Part shown: positions 34,786 to 48,299 of the stretch, in pieces
Numbering within the stretch: the stretch's first letter is position 1
How the letters are laid out: each line of letters opens with the position of its first letter
From: Lepeophtheirus salmonis
Taxonomy: Eukaryota; Arthropoda; Copepoda; Siphonostomatoida; Caligidae
Assembly (NCBI RefSeq): GCF_016086655.4
Contig: NC_052132.2
Span: 19,470,805-19,534,804 of the forward strand
Direction: 5' to 3'
DNA: 64,000 nt
Made by a program: the position numbers and the translations under genes
The notes under the pieces: generated by a model
Told to the model about the DNA's origin: nothing
What the model saw: the letters and a program-made list of their open reading frames with translations, nothing else
Database searches by the model: none

Positions 34786-36034
34786 GAAAATTAAGAACTT
34801 TTCTTTGATTTAAGTGACACTTTTATTGCACATATTTAACCATTAGTTTTGATACAATGAGTTTTAATTGTGGGAGGCTTACTTTCATATTATTAAATAA
34901 CATACTTGACAATAAAGGATTTTAAAGCTAAATATGGATATGCATCAAAAAATGTAGCCAAGTTTTATTTTTATGAGGATAGAGAAATAAAAAAGGGTTT
35001 GCTTTGTTTTTGTAGAGGCATAATGAATTATGGGAGAGAACAAGTGTTCAGATTTCATAAATAATAATGAAACATATTTATTGCTACATATGAAGCTACA
35101 GAAATCATTAAATTCCCTGTGTTACTTATATATATTAATAAATATCCAGTTGTTTCAAAGTTAGTGTCATATGGAAGAAAAAACATTCATTCGACCAATT
35201 TGCTTTGTTCTCGATACACACTTTTGTACAACTCATAAATTTATATTAAAAAAAGAATACATGTTATTCAAGCTGAACAGAAACGGTGAATGTAGAGTTC
35301 CTCCTCCTTTTTTTAATGAGAGGTTGTTAACGGATGTTATGTTATAACATGCCGTGAGAGACTTTTTAATGTGGTAGAAAATATTTAATTTATATTTTAA
35401 GGCAAGACTTAAATAATTGTATGTCTATTGTTGTAAATTTTAAACCCTTTGCAAAAAAAAAAAAAAACTAAGATGATAAGCCTGACAATTTGAATTGTTT
35501 TTAAGGAAGCAGCTAAGCTGCTGTAGGCCTTCTACTTATAACTCCCCAACAAATCCTCAGCTTTTGTCACCGCCATTCATGAGCACAAAAGCACGTATTT
35601 ATACTAAGATACTTTCTCCTCTAGAATGGAAAAATAATGATATCAGCTTAAGATAAAAAAAAAAATTCAGGTTTGCAAAAAAACAAAAAAATTCAGGCCA
35701 AAAATTGCATAGGATTTACAATCATATCTATGTTTCTAGAAACACGAGTGAAAAGGGAAACACTTTCTTGTACCTTGAGATAAAATTAAGTTTGATAAGA
35801 AAAGTTTGAATCCCTGATTCAAAATATGTTCTTAGTTTTTCTATATCAGGATCATTTATAAATTTGTCAGCTATGACTAGACAAAAACAATTCCTTACCG
35901 ATCATTTTTGAATGACGATTACGAGACGAAACGAGACTTATTTTTTTAAATGTGTCAAATACATAAAATAAATTTTCTTAAAAATAAAAAATATATATTC
36001 ATTTTGGGGTTTGAAAACTCCGGGATTAAGTTTA
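34786..36034. other. Intron 4, no gene recognised
   Basis: No exon or known repeat. There is an A run near 35452-35467. Confidence 0.5.
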
Positions 36035-36250
36035 GAATTTGCTTGTCCATCCTACCTATTCTCCTGATTTGTCACGCTCAGACTTCCATCTATTCACAAT
36101 CCTAAATAAATTTCTTTCTGAGTTGGCTTGAAACAATTTTTGGGGATCTTTCCTTTACGAGAAAGAGTGAGTCAACAGAAGCAATGAATCTCTAAGTTTG
36201 TTGATTTCTATCACACCTCCCAATATTGTTTTTTCGTTACGTTAATTTTA
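36035..36250 (+). pseudogene. Classical mariner (DD34D type) transposase remnant
   Basis: The plus strand reads L-V-H-P-T-Y-S-P-D-L-S-R-S-D-F-H-L-F (36042-36095). This is the hallmark block of true mariner transposases (YSPDLAPSDFHLF), followed by N-K-F-L-S-E-L. It differs from the PDLNPLDY form of the other relics in this window. Only this C-terminal piece is recognisable. Confidence 0.8.
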
Positions 36251-36329
36251 TTTCTGCTCAGGAAATGTTTAACTCATAAAATCAGAGTCAGTGATGATAT
36301 AGGATGCCATCATCTAGTCCAGTAAAACG

Positions 36330-36670
36330 TGCATTATATTTGGGGATCAAAATTAATAGCATGAAGTACGTGAGCGCCATCCTAGAGAAAGGTTTCTTTC
36401 TATGGGTCAATTCCGAGTTGAGAGAAAGTACTTAGACCTTTCAACAAGATGGTTATCTTTCTAAAATGTTCAATAGGATGCAAAAACAGTGTTTAATTTA
36501 TTTCATTAGCCTTTGGAGTAATTACTTTTAGCCTTCATTCAGTCCAGATTTGAATCTGAGGGAGTTTGGGATCTGCTACATTTTGGAGGACAGAGTCTGT
36601 AAGAAGCATTAATTTTGATCTACTTAAAGTCTTCAATATTTTGGGATTGGGGAACCATTCTGATGTAAAT
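36330..36670 (+). pseudogene. Tc1/mariner transposase middle and C-terminal remnant
   Basis: Blocks in order: K-Y-V-S-A-I-L-E-K, T-F-Q-Q-D-G-Y (second catalytic Asp, about 36438-36458), L-W-S-N-Y-F (about 36512-36530), P-S-F-S-P-D-L-N-L-R-E-F-G-I (about 36534-36575) and L-E-D-R-V-C-K-K-H. The third catalytic position reads Glu (L-R-E-F). The frame is broken by stops. It lies directly next to the mariner remnant at 36035, in the same direction, but the motif type differs, so it is another insertion. Confidence 0.75.
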
Positions 36671-36781
36671 GGGCAGTTCCTCTAGTTATTACTTGGCTAA
36701 TAAACTCAAGGCTATAATTCCTCCAAGAGTGGACCATTTTGAATAATTTTTTGATGACCATTTATATGATATATAAATCGA

Positions 36782-36934
36782 GGGTGTTTTGAAAAGTTTA
36801 TAACCTAACAAAGAAACATTTTTTTGAACATAGTCACCACGTAATTTTACAGACTTCTTCCAGGTAAATGTGACTAGCTTTTATTTACGGGCACCACAAT
36901 CTTCCCGTTGAGGTTGTAAACTTTTCAGAGGACC
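36782..36934. mobile_element. 153-bp miniature inverted-repeat element
   Basis: The left end GGGTGTTTTGAAAAGTTTAT continuing AACCT is matched inverted at the right end by AGGTTGTAAACTTTTCAGAG continuing GACC (about 24 bp, four mismatches). The body of about 100 bp has no transposase. This size and symmetry fit a MITE of the mariner type. No TA duplication is evident at the exact ends. Confidence 0.75.
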
Positions 36935-38619
36935 AGCAAAATTTTATGTTTCTAATGAAATAAATAAATGATTCCAACACAATTATTCATTTTACTGTAT
37001 TTTGGGCCCTTCTTGTATATTTTACTTTAATAGTTTGATTATGCACATCAATTCAAACATAAAACAATTCATTTGATTTGGATTGAAAGTAAGCTATATA
37101 TTCGGGGGCCTCGTTTCCTCTCCCACTCCCCCACTATTAAAAAAAGGGTTTCCTCCTGAGAATAGGTTTTTTTATAGCTAGGTTAATTTATACTGTTATA
37201 GTTATTTAAGTTTTTATCATATGTCTTAAAATATTCCGCTAAACAAAATTGAATATTATTCAATGAAGAGGAGAGGAAAGGAAGAAAAGTATTTATATTT
37301 GCTAGCTTACAAAAGAGTCCATGGATGTACGGATCAACAATTGTTATTTATGGCTTAAGATCATGGAGGTGGATCTTAATTTAATGAATGCAGCAGAAAT
37401 GATTTATTTACATTTATACCCACGACGTAGACTATCATATATTTGTTACATATGTATTATACAAACAAAATAATAAACGTATATCAATAAATTGTTATGA
37501 ACATACATATGTTTAGTAGCTCTCACTACTGTCTTTAATAAATGCATTTTCCATATGTATAAATTTGCGCATATCAAGACATACAATAGACAAAAATATA
37601 TGTACGTTAGACTGGCTCTTAAATGCGTTTCTTTTTTACCTCTATTGAGGAAAGTTGGAAAATTTCCTTTTCGTAACGAAAGTTTTTTGAAAAAGGGAAT
37701 CAGAAAAAAAATTGGATCTTATTTTATTCATAAAGGACAAAAATAGTACGTATTATACGGGGTACTACATTACTTTATATTTAATAATCGTTTAATGAGG
37801 AAATTTAAAGATATATTTTCAAAGATTTGTGAATATTTTTAAATAGTTATTTTGACTAAATTCTCTATTTTCACTAATAATGACTAGTCTATGGGGAAAA
37901 TGCTATTTTTTTCCTCTCTAAATATAGAAACTGAAAGAGTTACTAAAAAATTGTTTAAAGACAAAGTTATGAAATAACTTTTGAATAATTGCTTATTTAT
38001 TTACATGTGTTATTTTTTATTAACGGTTCTAATTCGACTTTAAATGACTGTTTTTGGGGTATAAGTGTTGTTTTTTCTCACAAACATAAAAATAGACTTG
38101 GGGGTCTCTAAATATTCATTAATAAGTTTTTAATTCTTCATTTTATTTTATTTGTGGCAATGTACTCGCAACATATCAAACAAATCTTCCAAATTCAATA
38201 ACCTGTTTAATTTGTTTTGTACATTTAATGAAATGGAAAATACACTTTCTGTATTTTTCTACTAATAGCTCTTGAATTACTTGCAATTATTATGTATCTA
38301 TTTTACTATATTTAGGAAAAATGGGTAATATCCCCTCATAAAAAACATAACAGTAGATCAAATAAAATTATATGCGTATCACGCTGTGTTCAAAAACATG
38401 ATTTAATGCCGTTTAAGCTCTACATAAAAAAGACAATAAATAGTGTCTAGTCATTTTTTTAATATGTTCCCATTATGAACACGTATCTTTATTTATTTAT
38501 CAATACTTATGCTCCATGCACTCGAACAAAAATCCAGAGCAATTTCATATGATAAATGGTACTTTTATAGGCTATTATTATATAATTTATTTATTTTTCC
38601 ATTTTCATGTCTTCTATAG
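36935..38619. other. End of intron 4
   Basis: AT-rich DNA without a recognised feature up to the acceptor at 38619. The frame at 37555-37746 is basic and domain-free. Confidence 0.5.
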
Positions 38620-38664
38620 ACTACATTCCGAAGGAGCTTGCTTCTCAACCTGGATCTAGATCTG
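38620..38664 (+). CDS. Tiny linker exon
   Basis: A 45-bp exon lies between CTTCTATAG and TCTG|GTAAGT, phase 1 at both ends. It adds D180 to S194 (DYIPKELASQPGSRS), a hydrophilic linker without a domain. It connects the FN3 exon to the last exon in frame, which is the main support, together with the good splice sites. Being phase 1-1, it could be included or skipped without changing the frame. Confidence 0.75.
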
Positions 38665-39159
38665 GTAAGTCCATATTTTATTTCGTCTTTTACATTTATA
38701 CTTACCTATCTCCATCTTCTTAATGCTACTATATGTATATATATATGTTCAACAAAAATATATTTGTACCGGGTGTAAAACAGAAATTTACACAGTTTGT
38801 ATAATATTATAATATGCTGTCTCATAATATTTCTTAAAAAAGGTGTGCATTCATTCGGGCAAAGTTATTTTGACCGAGTGTCATTTCACCTATTTTCAGA
38901 AATATGTATTTGAGCGACATTTTCATATAAAACACACTATAAGATAAATAATGAAATTATATGACAAAAAAAGACAAAATGCCCTATGAAAGAAAGGTTT
39001 ACGTTCATAATATTCACAACGACACTGATTGGATAAGTGTTTCTTCACAATAAATGAATTGTTTTTTTTTTTTATTCCTTTGGTAGAAATCTGGTGAATA
39101 ATCATATGGAAAAAAAACATCATTCATCTTGTGATATTTATTATTTAAACAAGTCACTG

Positions 39160-39225
39160 AAATTAACCTGGCGGAAAATAAACTCATCCAAATTAACCCT
39201 CGTTCAAATTAATGTTGCTAAAATA
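39160..39225 (+). repeat. Short interspersed repeat, copy 1
   Basis: The block AACTCATCCAAATTAACCCT / CGTTCAAATTAATGTTGCTA (39180-39222) recurs in diverged form at the right edge of the window (63958-64000) in the same direction. The family is unknown, and the window end prevents seeing its limits. Confidence 0.6.
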
Positions 39226-39664
39226 GTATTTTTTAAATTTACCTTGATCACATGAGCAGATATGGTTACAAAAATATAATTTTATATAGAGTAGACCTTA
39301 TAAAGCTGAGAAAAATACCATGGCCAATATATGATACACTGGTAGTAAAGTCAGAGATAATTTTTGAAAGGTCATAAAAAAAGGAAGATTTATTTGTCTT
39401 GACATAAAAAAGTAAATTAAGTCATCATGCAGTAGTTCTAAAACAACTGTATTGTTTGAATCCGTTAAGGCAAATCTAAAGGAAATGGGTGAACCTATTT
39501 CAAACATGGCAATGAATTATTTTGAAATTCTAATAAACTAACACTTTGGATTTTTTAAATAATTTAAATGTTCATAAATAATTTTAGTGCCAGAATAAAT
39601 TGATACTATTTAAAAAAATTATATAACAGAATCAGCTATTTATCTATTTAAGTATGTTACCATC

Positions 39665-40030
39665 AGCTGTTACTATGCTAGTGGTTCTCCTACAAAAAGA
39701 TACATAGTGCTTACAGATGGTGTTTGAATCCATTTCAATCAAGGATAGGTCCAAAGCTGCCTTCCTTGACATAATTTCATCTTAAGATGAAGTAATCATT
39801 AGTTTTGACATCTGGTCTACATATAGTGTGGCCGCCACTTTGGCTTCTCTCACTTTGAAATTTGGATGTGTGTATAGAAGCTCCATTCTAATACCAGATT
39901 CATTGTCATCAAGACAGAGTTATACATTATATACAGTCTTTTCAGCCACTCTAATTAGCTTTGATAAATTATTTGGAGTGTGACCTGCACGCATTAAAGT
40001 TGTGATGTTGATACTCTTACGCAATTCTTA
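39665..40030 (-). pseudogene. DD37D mariner-like transposase N-terminal half
   Basis: The minus strand reads E-L-R-K-S-I-N-I-T-T-L-M-R-A-G-H-T-P-N-N-L-S-K-L then I-R-V-A-E-K-T-V-Y-N-V, an almost uninterrupted helix-turn-helix (about 40030-39920). After stops it reads A-K-V-A-A-T-L-Y-V-D-Q-M-S-K-L. No catalytic block follows. The minus frame at 39507-39298 further downstream has no transposase motif, so I do not join it. Confidence 0.72.
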
Positions 40031-43000
40031 GCTCAATTACAAATAATAAAAAAATACCCACAAATAATATTTTATAGATACTATGGTGATCCTGAGTTTT
40101 TAAAATGAACGACTATCAACCTCAGAAATGTGAATTATTCAGTGAGTAAATTTTCAGCTACCACCCGGTACATAAACGTACAATATTTGCATAGGCTCCT
40201 CACAAGCAATGGTTATAATATATTTATGAAGGAGAAAAAATGTTTAAGAACGGCCTTGGACGGTTTTAAAATATGTAACTTTGTGACAAAAAAGAAGGAA
40301 AGAAAAATAACTAACATATGTACATACAGAATGTATTAGTAGGATAAAAGGAACAATTTGACTTTTCAATAACTTTAAGATATTAAAAATGTTCAATCAT
40401 TCTAAGAAATTATTTTCATATTTTGTGAAAGAGCATTATTACTAAAGAGTTTTTAAATGTGTATTTTATATAACCGTATATTTATCTTTTGTAAAAATGT
40501 TTTCCGCTCTAAATCTATGTCTAATGAGATATATAAATTGTATGGAATAAATTTTTTCACACCATAATTAATCTTTCCAAATGAGAGGGTTTTATTCTAT
40601 AGAATATTCAACATTTAAATGTTTTAGCCTTGTATGAGCATTTTATGTTATATATTCAACATTTTATCCATTACACATTGTACAATTATTTATATATGAG
40701 AAAGGAGTGGAGGGTTAATTGTTTTATTTTTATTTGTACAATTGTTCAACTCTTCTAATATAAAAAAATATTTATTTAAAAAAGTTGATTGGATATTCAT
40801 TATCCTCAATTGATTTTTAATAGAATTTTTGTCGATTAAATTTAATTCACGGTGTTATATAGGAATTAATGATCAAAATGATGTCTATTTCAAAGAACGC
40901 ATTTTAATAAGTTAATTCAATATAATTGTATTATGTTATATTCACACGTTATATATAGGATTATTATCAACAATAAAAATTTAACCAATATGTTCTCGTT
41001 TTACACAGACTACAAGATTAAGCCTCTTAAAAGCAATAATGCAGCTGTTACTCATTTTGGGATGGAGCTAAAAAATTTGATTTTCTTATCGCATCGAGGA
41101 ACATCTTGATCAGATGATAATGTATAATATGTTGGCATGATACCAATATTTCAATAGCAGTTACAATACCAATATAGACATCGGTATTTGGGTACTTTTC
41201 GATAACGAAATCGACTAAAAATATAAAATAAAATGTCGTTCAGTGAAATTGACTTCCACTTACAAGGGGGCTCTACGCCATTTTTGTATAGCTAGTTCAA
41301 AAATTGGATGAGGTTTTTTTTTAATAAAAATAAAATTATTTATTCTTGCTTTTTATTATAAGGTATGTTCAATTTGGGATTGTGGTTAGTCATTAATTTG
41401 ATGGGTTATTTCATCGTTGGAGAATTTTTTTTAATAATTTATTGGAGCTGAAATTACTGGTTTCAATATCAAATTAGTAAAATACTACTTAAAATGTGTC
41501 ACTAAACCATAACTCACGCTATAGTAAAGTTACCAAAAAAACACTACCCTCTTTATATAAGTTTTTCTAAACTCAATATTTTTGAGATTCAATTGTGAGC
41601 TAACTCACTTGAACATTTAAATCAGAAACATATGTAAATATAGAAGCCCTTTACAAAAATTAGATAGTTAATAAGGGAAATAAAATAAGAAATTTTTTAA
41701 AGTCAATTAACAAGAAATAAAATTTTACCACATTTCTGACTTACTGCAATAATTTATGGGGGTTGTATAAGCTAAAAAAAAGTTATGCACATACGTTTGC
41801 ATTATACAAGCATTTTATAACTGTATCATGCCCATCAATTTTTGTGTATTTTTTTCTTATGGATTTAAGTATTCCATTGTATCACAGTATATTTTATTTA
41901 TATATAAATAAGATGGATTTTTGGATAAATATGTAAAATCGTTGAGTAGTGAAATATAAAAAATATATGTCATAAAAATGTACAAATTTGTAAAGCATTG
42001 TTCGTTTTTTATACTTAACATACTTGGTGCAAGGCAAAAATGGCACCCAAGCAATGAAATAATAAACCATTAATAACTTTATATAAACCAATCCATTACA
42101 ATGCTAACTTATTAAATCTGTAAATATAAAATAAAGTTTGTGTGTTCTTTATGGGTTGGAACTAGGAGGCTGAAGTTTTGCCTGGATGCCGTTTCTGAAC
42201 TTGAAAAAAATAGCTATAAGAAAAATATATATTTTCTACATTTATTAGAAATTAAAAAGTTATTGGGGAAAAAAATTAATTAATGAAAATTGTTGTTTTG
42301 TTTTTCTTTTAGAGCAAAAAAAAGAAAAAAGGATTTTCAATGGAATATTGATTCATAGATAAAATAAAGTTTGTAGAAATTTGTCTGGAAATTTGTTTGC
42401 ATTAAAATTTGGCACATAAAAATTGAACTATCGGTCATTTTCTTAATAATTTTCAATTTTAAAGAAGAAATGCCACAAAATGATGCATTTTGGAAATACA
42501 ATTTTAGACTCTAACTTTTCGACGACATTATTCATTATAATTAAAAATTTGTCGGCTTGTGTTCTTCTTTATAATGCCAATAATTGCTTGTTACTACTTT
42601 TTTTGACAAAATTAGTTCTAAACAGTTTTTGCCATTTTCTTTGCAAATTTCGATTTGATAGCTTTTTGAGAAATTAGAAGATGATGGACTTCTCGTCCAG
42701 ACAAATTTTGTCGTGAATATATTATTTTAGTTTATTAAACATTATTTTTTTAATTCATAATATTATGATACATATTTAATACAAGGGCCATATTTACATT
42801 ATTATTATTATGTTCACCCATACCGAAGGGGTCTGAACATTCAGGTAAAATAACATTGACCATTGTCTATTTTATTTCCTACCCCCTCATTTGGCCCGAG
42901 CAGCACTGGGGTTCCCTGTTCTAGTTATGAATAATAAAGTAATGAACTTTCAAGCTTCAATAAAGTACTCCCTTCCTCAATCACTGCTTACATATATTTC

Positions 43001-46000
43001 CAAATTTCAAAAAAGACTTATATACACGTTTCATAAGCTGTGTGCGATGGATATATACAATATTTTCCTTATTTAGTTCAAATAAGCACTATTTCCAGAG
43101 CAAATTCACTCCACGGTTCGAATTTAAACTCCGACATATTTTTCTTGTTAGGAATTTGGAAGTAGAAAAGGCTTCAATTTTTTACTCGTTTGTTTTCTTA
43201 ATGCACCTTTTGAAGAATCAACTTTTTTCAAAAAAGAAAAAAAAAATTATTACCAAGACTTTATTTCATTTTATCTTGATTGAACCTAGTATCCTATTAA
43301 ACAAGAGCCTAAACACACCTCTTGCAATAGGGCATTTTTGAGTGTGCCCCTATACAAATATTTTATCAAATTATTTTTTTAGATTCGGACTTAAATATGT
43401 TTAGATGAAAAGACAGACATTTTTTATACATCATATAAATAAAATGACTATTAACACAACATATTAAATACAAGAACAGGAAAGAACATATGGATCAATG
43501 TATTCAGGTGAAAAGGGAAAGAATTCCTTTTTATATATAACATTGTAGGAAATAATGGTTTTGAACTAATTAACTAATATTCAACTATCTAGGATATTAA
43601 TTCCTTTTTTCACTAAGTAATTGAATGACGTTGTGGATCTCTGGCGTTGTGAAATAAACTTATGATTGATGTAAGATTTAATATAACAAATGAATCTTAG
43701 AGCCTCTCATATCCTAAGGGCAAAGCTTAAATAAATTAGTGAAATGCAACTGTTAGCTAAAGGAAACAAACGGTTGTAGTGATCACTTTCCCCCCACGAA
43801 ATAATGTCATTTTTTATTTTACCATAGATGACGTCATTTTAACACTTTCTCTCATAACGTATAAAACATTTTCTTCCCTTTAGTTATTTCACCATGTTCA
43901 ATTAGTTAAATGATGAATTTATGAAGGTTATATTGGTACTTATAAAGTAAAATTCAAGTAAACTCCCGCCCCTAGTGAACAAAAACATTATCACTAAGCC
44001 AACTATATTTGGACAAATATTGAACACGTTGTCTTTTTTCTGGGCCCTTGTTTTATAAACTGTATTTATGTTTAAATATAAACAGAGTACATGAAGGTCA
44101 AAATTTTATATAAATTTTATTGAAAAAGACATAAAGGACAAAAATCTAAAAAGTATTGCTGAAAAAAGAGTTTGTATAGCTTATTAAAAGTATTAATTAA
44201 ATTTATGACTCATGAATGAGTTTAATACACAGAGAAATAAATACATAGAGACGACAAAGGTTTTTCAAACGACAGTTCAGCAAAGTAAGGTTGTAGTAGA
44301 TTAAATCTTAAGTCTGCAGCAATGAACGTCAACTTTGGCAAAGAGCAGAAACAAAGATACAGTTTTACTTTAAGGTAAAAGTACTACAATGCACTAACTT
44401 TTATTAAGATACGAACTAATTCAGAGTTAGTGACGGAACACATTTGCCACTTCATATTTTTTTTGTTTCTATTTGAGATTACTTACTTTAACATACAAAC
44501 TCTCCCTTCCATGAATTAAACTTGTATTTCTTGGTATGGCTATTTATATTTTTTGCTGAGGTATTATAATTAAACATCAGCTAAAGGAAAATAGTTAATA
44601 TATGAACTTTTATTACGTTTTTGGGCGCCAATCAGAGTTGAATATCAATAATGTAATAAAAATAAACTAATGTGACGTCATATTATAGCCTTTTTTATAT
44701 ATAATTTGTGAATCTTGTGGCTTATCACGCCCTTAACTTACTAACACAAAAATTTACCCCGTATTTTGATGAAAATATAAATATATTGGCTGTATTTCCC
44801 CTAATCAATGTTTTAAACGTTGAGTGGCAAAATTTGAATTATCTTATGTAAAGCTCTGAACAGTTTTCTACAATGGTTAAATAATAATTTTATAATTGTG
44901 AAGAATTGGCTGGCTGGCTAGAAATTTATTTTGGGAATTTTATTCTGTTTCTTTTTGGGGAAAAAGGTTACTTGACAATAAAAGTAACAACGCACCCTAT
45001 ATATTTATTTGTATATGGGCACTATTCTTAATTTTTTGGATATATACGTATTGGCATATATATAAAACAAATTATTATTTAAGTAATATATGATGTTCCT
45101 TATTTTTTACGAAAATAGTTAAAGAAATCAAACAAAGAAAATCGAAGTTTATGATAGACTTTTTTTCATTTTATCTTTAATTTAAGATTTTCTTCATTTT
45201 AACATCACAATAAAAAGTCAATAGCAAAAGAAAAATAATAAATTTAAATTTTTATTTCATTGAGTTGAGAAAGTTTTTTTTTTTGTTTTGTTTTGTTTTC
45301 TCTATATTTTACGTTTAAAGAAATGTGGGTATGGTTTGAAATCAGGTATATATATATATATATATATATGCGATACATAAGTATGTATAGTAAAATAGAT
45401 TTTCAAAAATAAACTTTAGATCCTTTCTAAATAATATATAGTATGGTTGCATGCATTCAACGAGGGAAAAAAAATATAAAAAGAGAAAATCTGATAAAAG
45501 CATTGTGTGTATGTGCTCACTCGTATTCCCATAACTATATATTTTTATTTCATCATCATCATATTTACAAAGCAGTAAGTAAATAGGCATTGAAAAGTAC
45601 TCGTATGTACATTAGACTGCCCCGATTTGAAGTTGTATTCTTCTTGTCATGCACAAAGACCTTTCTTCTTAGAATAATGAAATAAACAGACTTGGGTAAA
45701 GCTACTGAGTATTTTTAGGTCACAATTACCAATTTTTACGCCTCTTGTAAAGGCATAAAAATACGAGTAAAAAAATGAACTTACAATAAAAATTATGGTC
45801 GGTTTATCTACTAAATTATTGTGCATCTTGGTTTTAATAATTTAAGCCTCTAATATGACCTCAATTATTTGACTTTTATCTGTTTTATCAAACATAATAT
45901 AAAATAAATTTACTCTTTTTTGTTCAAAAAATCTCCCTTCATATAAGAATACAGTCATTTGGAAAAATTTTAAACCACTTCGGATATTTCACCTAATTCA

Positions 46001-47624
46001 ATAATAATCGTTGTCTAATACGTGTACATACACGCAAAGAAAAGTATGGTACGTTTTATGTTGCAATGAGTCTAGGCAGTTTATGTATCAACCTGTTGTC
46101 TAATGACGCTTGTATGAATAGGTTGTGCTTAGATATTAGCTGTAATTTATATTCTTCAAAAATGGGCATAAAAGGTGACTTTTCTGATATTGTCTATAGA
46201 TGTACATTAATAAGATAACTGTTTGCACATCTCTAGTATTTTGTAAACTCTATAGATGGAATTATACCTTTTATTATTATCTACCCTTCCCCCCATAAAA
46301 ATGTTATTGAAAAAGAAGCCGATTTTAAGAAGAATAATAAAAAATTCTCATTTTTTATCATTTAGAAAAGCACTATGTTTACTCTTGCTTTCTAATTGTG
46401 GTCTACTTCTGATGATTTGATGAAAGATAAATATAATACTTTTATGTGATGATTAAAGTTTGGTATTTTTTTTTTTTTTAAGCGGGTATAATTTTGAAAG
46501 GATCATCATTTTCAGACGATATTCGTAATCAATGGATTGATTTAATTATGTATTTTAAAACCATTCAGAAAATGATGGTATATATTACATAATATACTTA
46601 TAATTATAATATGAATGTTTCGTTGTTATCAAAAAGGATCCGTATAATTCTAATTAACTAAATTCTCTCTGAAACGATGGAGCAGGATTTTTTTATACAT
46701 ACTACATATTCTAATAACACTATATCAATTTGGTTAAGTCATACACCCACGAAAAAAAAGAACTTCTATTATTGGCTCCTATAACCTAGCAGTAGTAGTA
46801 TTTTTTATTTGTTTTTTTTCAAATATTGTATTATTAACTTTATAAAAATACCAATATCCATAAATAATTATTTTTGTCTCAATGAGCATTCCATTTTTTA
46901 TTTGCTTCAAAAATTCCCAAATCGAAATTCGCAAAAGAAAATTGGAAAAAAATATTGTACTATTTTTGCATAAAAGTTGTAAATAGTATTTATTGGAATT
47001 GTAAAGTAGAACAACTAACCTACCAAATTTTTTTTAGTACTTGCAAAAGCAAAAACGTTATGAATAATAATGATGTCAAAAAAATAACCCTTCATAATTG
47101 GTTCTTTTTTGCAAATATTGCAAAAATTATGTATTAAATTGTTTGAAAATACTATTATTACAGATAGTCTTAAATTTTATGTCCAAAATGTATTACTTTG
47201 TGTTATTTCTTATTTAAAAAAACCAAATTTGACGTATAATAAAATAATGAGAAAAAAATGGTGAAAAAAGAACAAAAATTTAAAAAAAAGAAACATTATT
47301 CAGAAAATTACAGATATTTCAGGAAACATCAATTTCTATTAGTCAAATTTAAATGCAAATGAATCTTCAGAAAAATTTCTGCAAACTTTAATTCAATATT
47401 TTAGTTGAAGTTCACTTTTTACACCTTAGAAAACCCAAAATGCAATTTTCACCAATTCCTTTTTTTGCCCATAACTTTTTGATTTTGAATAAATGTAGAA
47501 AACGCTTTTATTCGTATAGTTGTTTTTTAAAACGGCGATCACTTATTTAAGTATAGCTCAATCCCTATCTTGTCGCCTTGAGTTGCTAAAAATGGTTTTA
47601 ATATTATGAGTTTTGACTAAGCCC
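40031..47624. other. Middle of intron 5, no gene recognised
   Basis: The longest stretch without an identifiable feature. It is uniformly AT-rich with many short, lysine- or phenylalanine-biased frames that I read as chance. Simple TA repeats lie at 45346-45370. Two exact TGACGTCA octamers are at 43829-43836 and 44673-44680. Confidence 0.5.
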
Positions 47625-47790
47625 CCCTTATATGACCCCCTCCCTAAAAAGGGACTACGCCTGACCAGGTTCAAAAGAGGGACCTGCGCAAAATTTCAGT
47701 GTCCTAGGTCCAACGGTGTGGGCACACATAATGGGGACACACATACATTTTCTATAACATATATAAATATAAATCATACGTGAAATATTT
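47625..47790 (+). repeat. Possible 3' tail of a LINE/SINE-like element
   Basis: A segment richer in G+C than its surroundings ends with the order CCTGCGCAAAATTTCAGTG, CCTAGGTCCAACGGTGTGGG, then a run of ACACACAT words and ACATTTTCTATA. This order (AAATTTCA, a G+C-rich 'gatcggtccagtggttt'-like block, repeated ACA words, then a simple tail) is what I remember from the ends of some invertebrate retroposons. Only the tail is seen; no reverse transcriptase is present. Confidence 0.4.
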
Positions 47791-47850
47791 TATGAGTAAA
47801 AAAATCGAAAAATAATTTTATTTAAATCATATATTTTTTTTAGTACTTGC

Positions 47851-48244
47851 TTAACCCTTCCGGCACAATAGGGACATGGGTGTCCCCCATCAATTTAATT
47901 GCCTAAAACTTTTCTTGTAATAATTCATAACTGTTCTTTTTTATTTTAAAATGGCCATCTATATCTGTTTTTTCATTTATTTTATTGTCATAATGATCTT
48001 TTTAAAATAAATATCTTATCTAAACTGATTTTTTGTTTTGATGATTTTTGACAATTTGTACGATCAGGTTAAATTATTTATAATTAGACGGTTCTTGCTG
48101 ATTTAGAACTTATAATACATTTTTTTATATTGCATTATGTCTATTCAATCTACTGTAAAAATTTCAAGTTCATATGTAATTTTTTTTATTTTATGTTTTA
48201 AACTAAGGGACGTTGGTGTCTCTATTGTCTATTGTAAGGGTAAA
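47851..48244 (+). mobile_element. piggyBac-type terminal repeats with TTAA
   Basis: TTAA (47851-47854) is followed by CCCTTCCGGCACAATAGGGA and CATGGGTGTCCC. At 48207-48240 the inverted counterpart GGGACGTTGGTGTCTCTATT ... GTAAGGG appears, sharing ACAATAG-x-GACA-5-GTCCC with the left end. TTAA followed by CCC is the piggyBac insertion signature. The right flank reads TAAA, a probable decayed TTAA. This is either a MITE of about 390 bp or a rearranged end of the piggyBac relic that starts at about 48300. Confidence 0.75.
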
Positions 48245-48299
48245 ATACGTTAGGGGCAACAATATTTATTAATTATGTTATAACGGTAGAAAGTTTGTA

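Noticed and set aside
39298..39507. Minus frame near the 39665 transposase relic, as its C-terminal half
   Set aside because: It lacks any catalytic or tail block of the mariner type and cannot be joined convincingly.
43042..43341. 99-residue plus-strand frame in intron 5
   Set aside because: Lysine/phenylalanine-rich composition typical of AT-rich chance frames; no domain or splice sites.
45346..45370. TA repeat as a regulatory site
   Set aside because: Simple microsatellite; nothing further supports a function.
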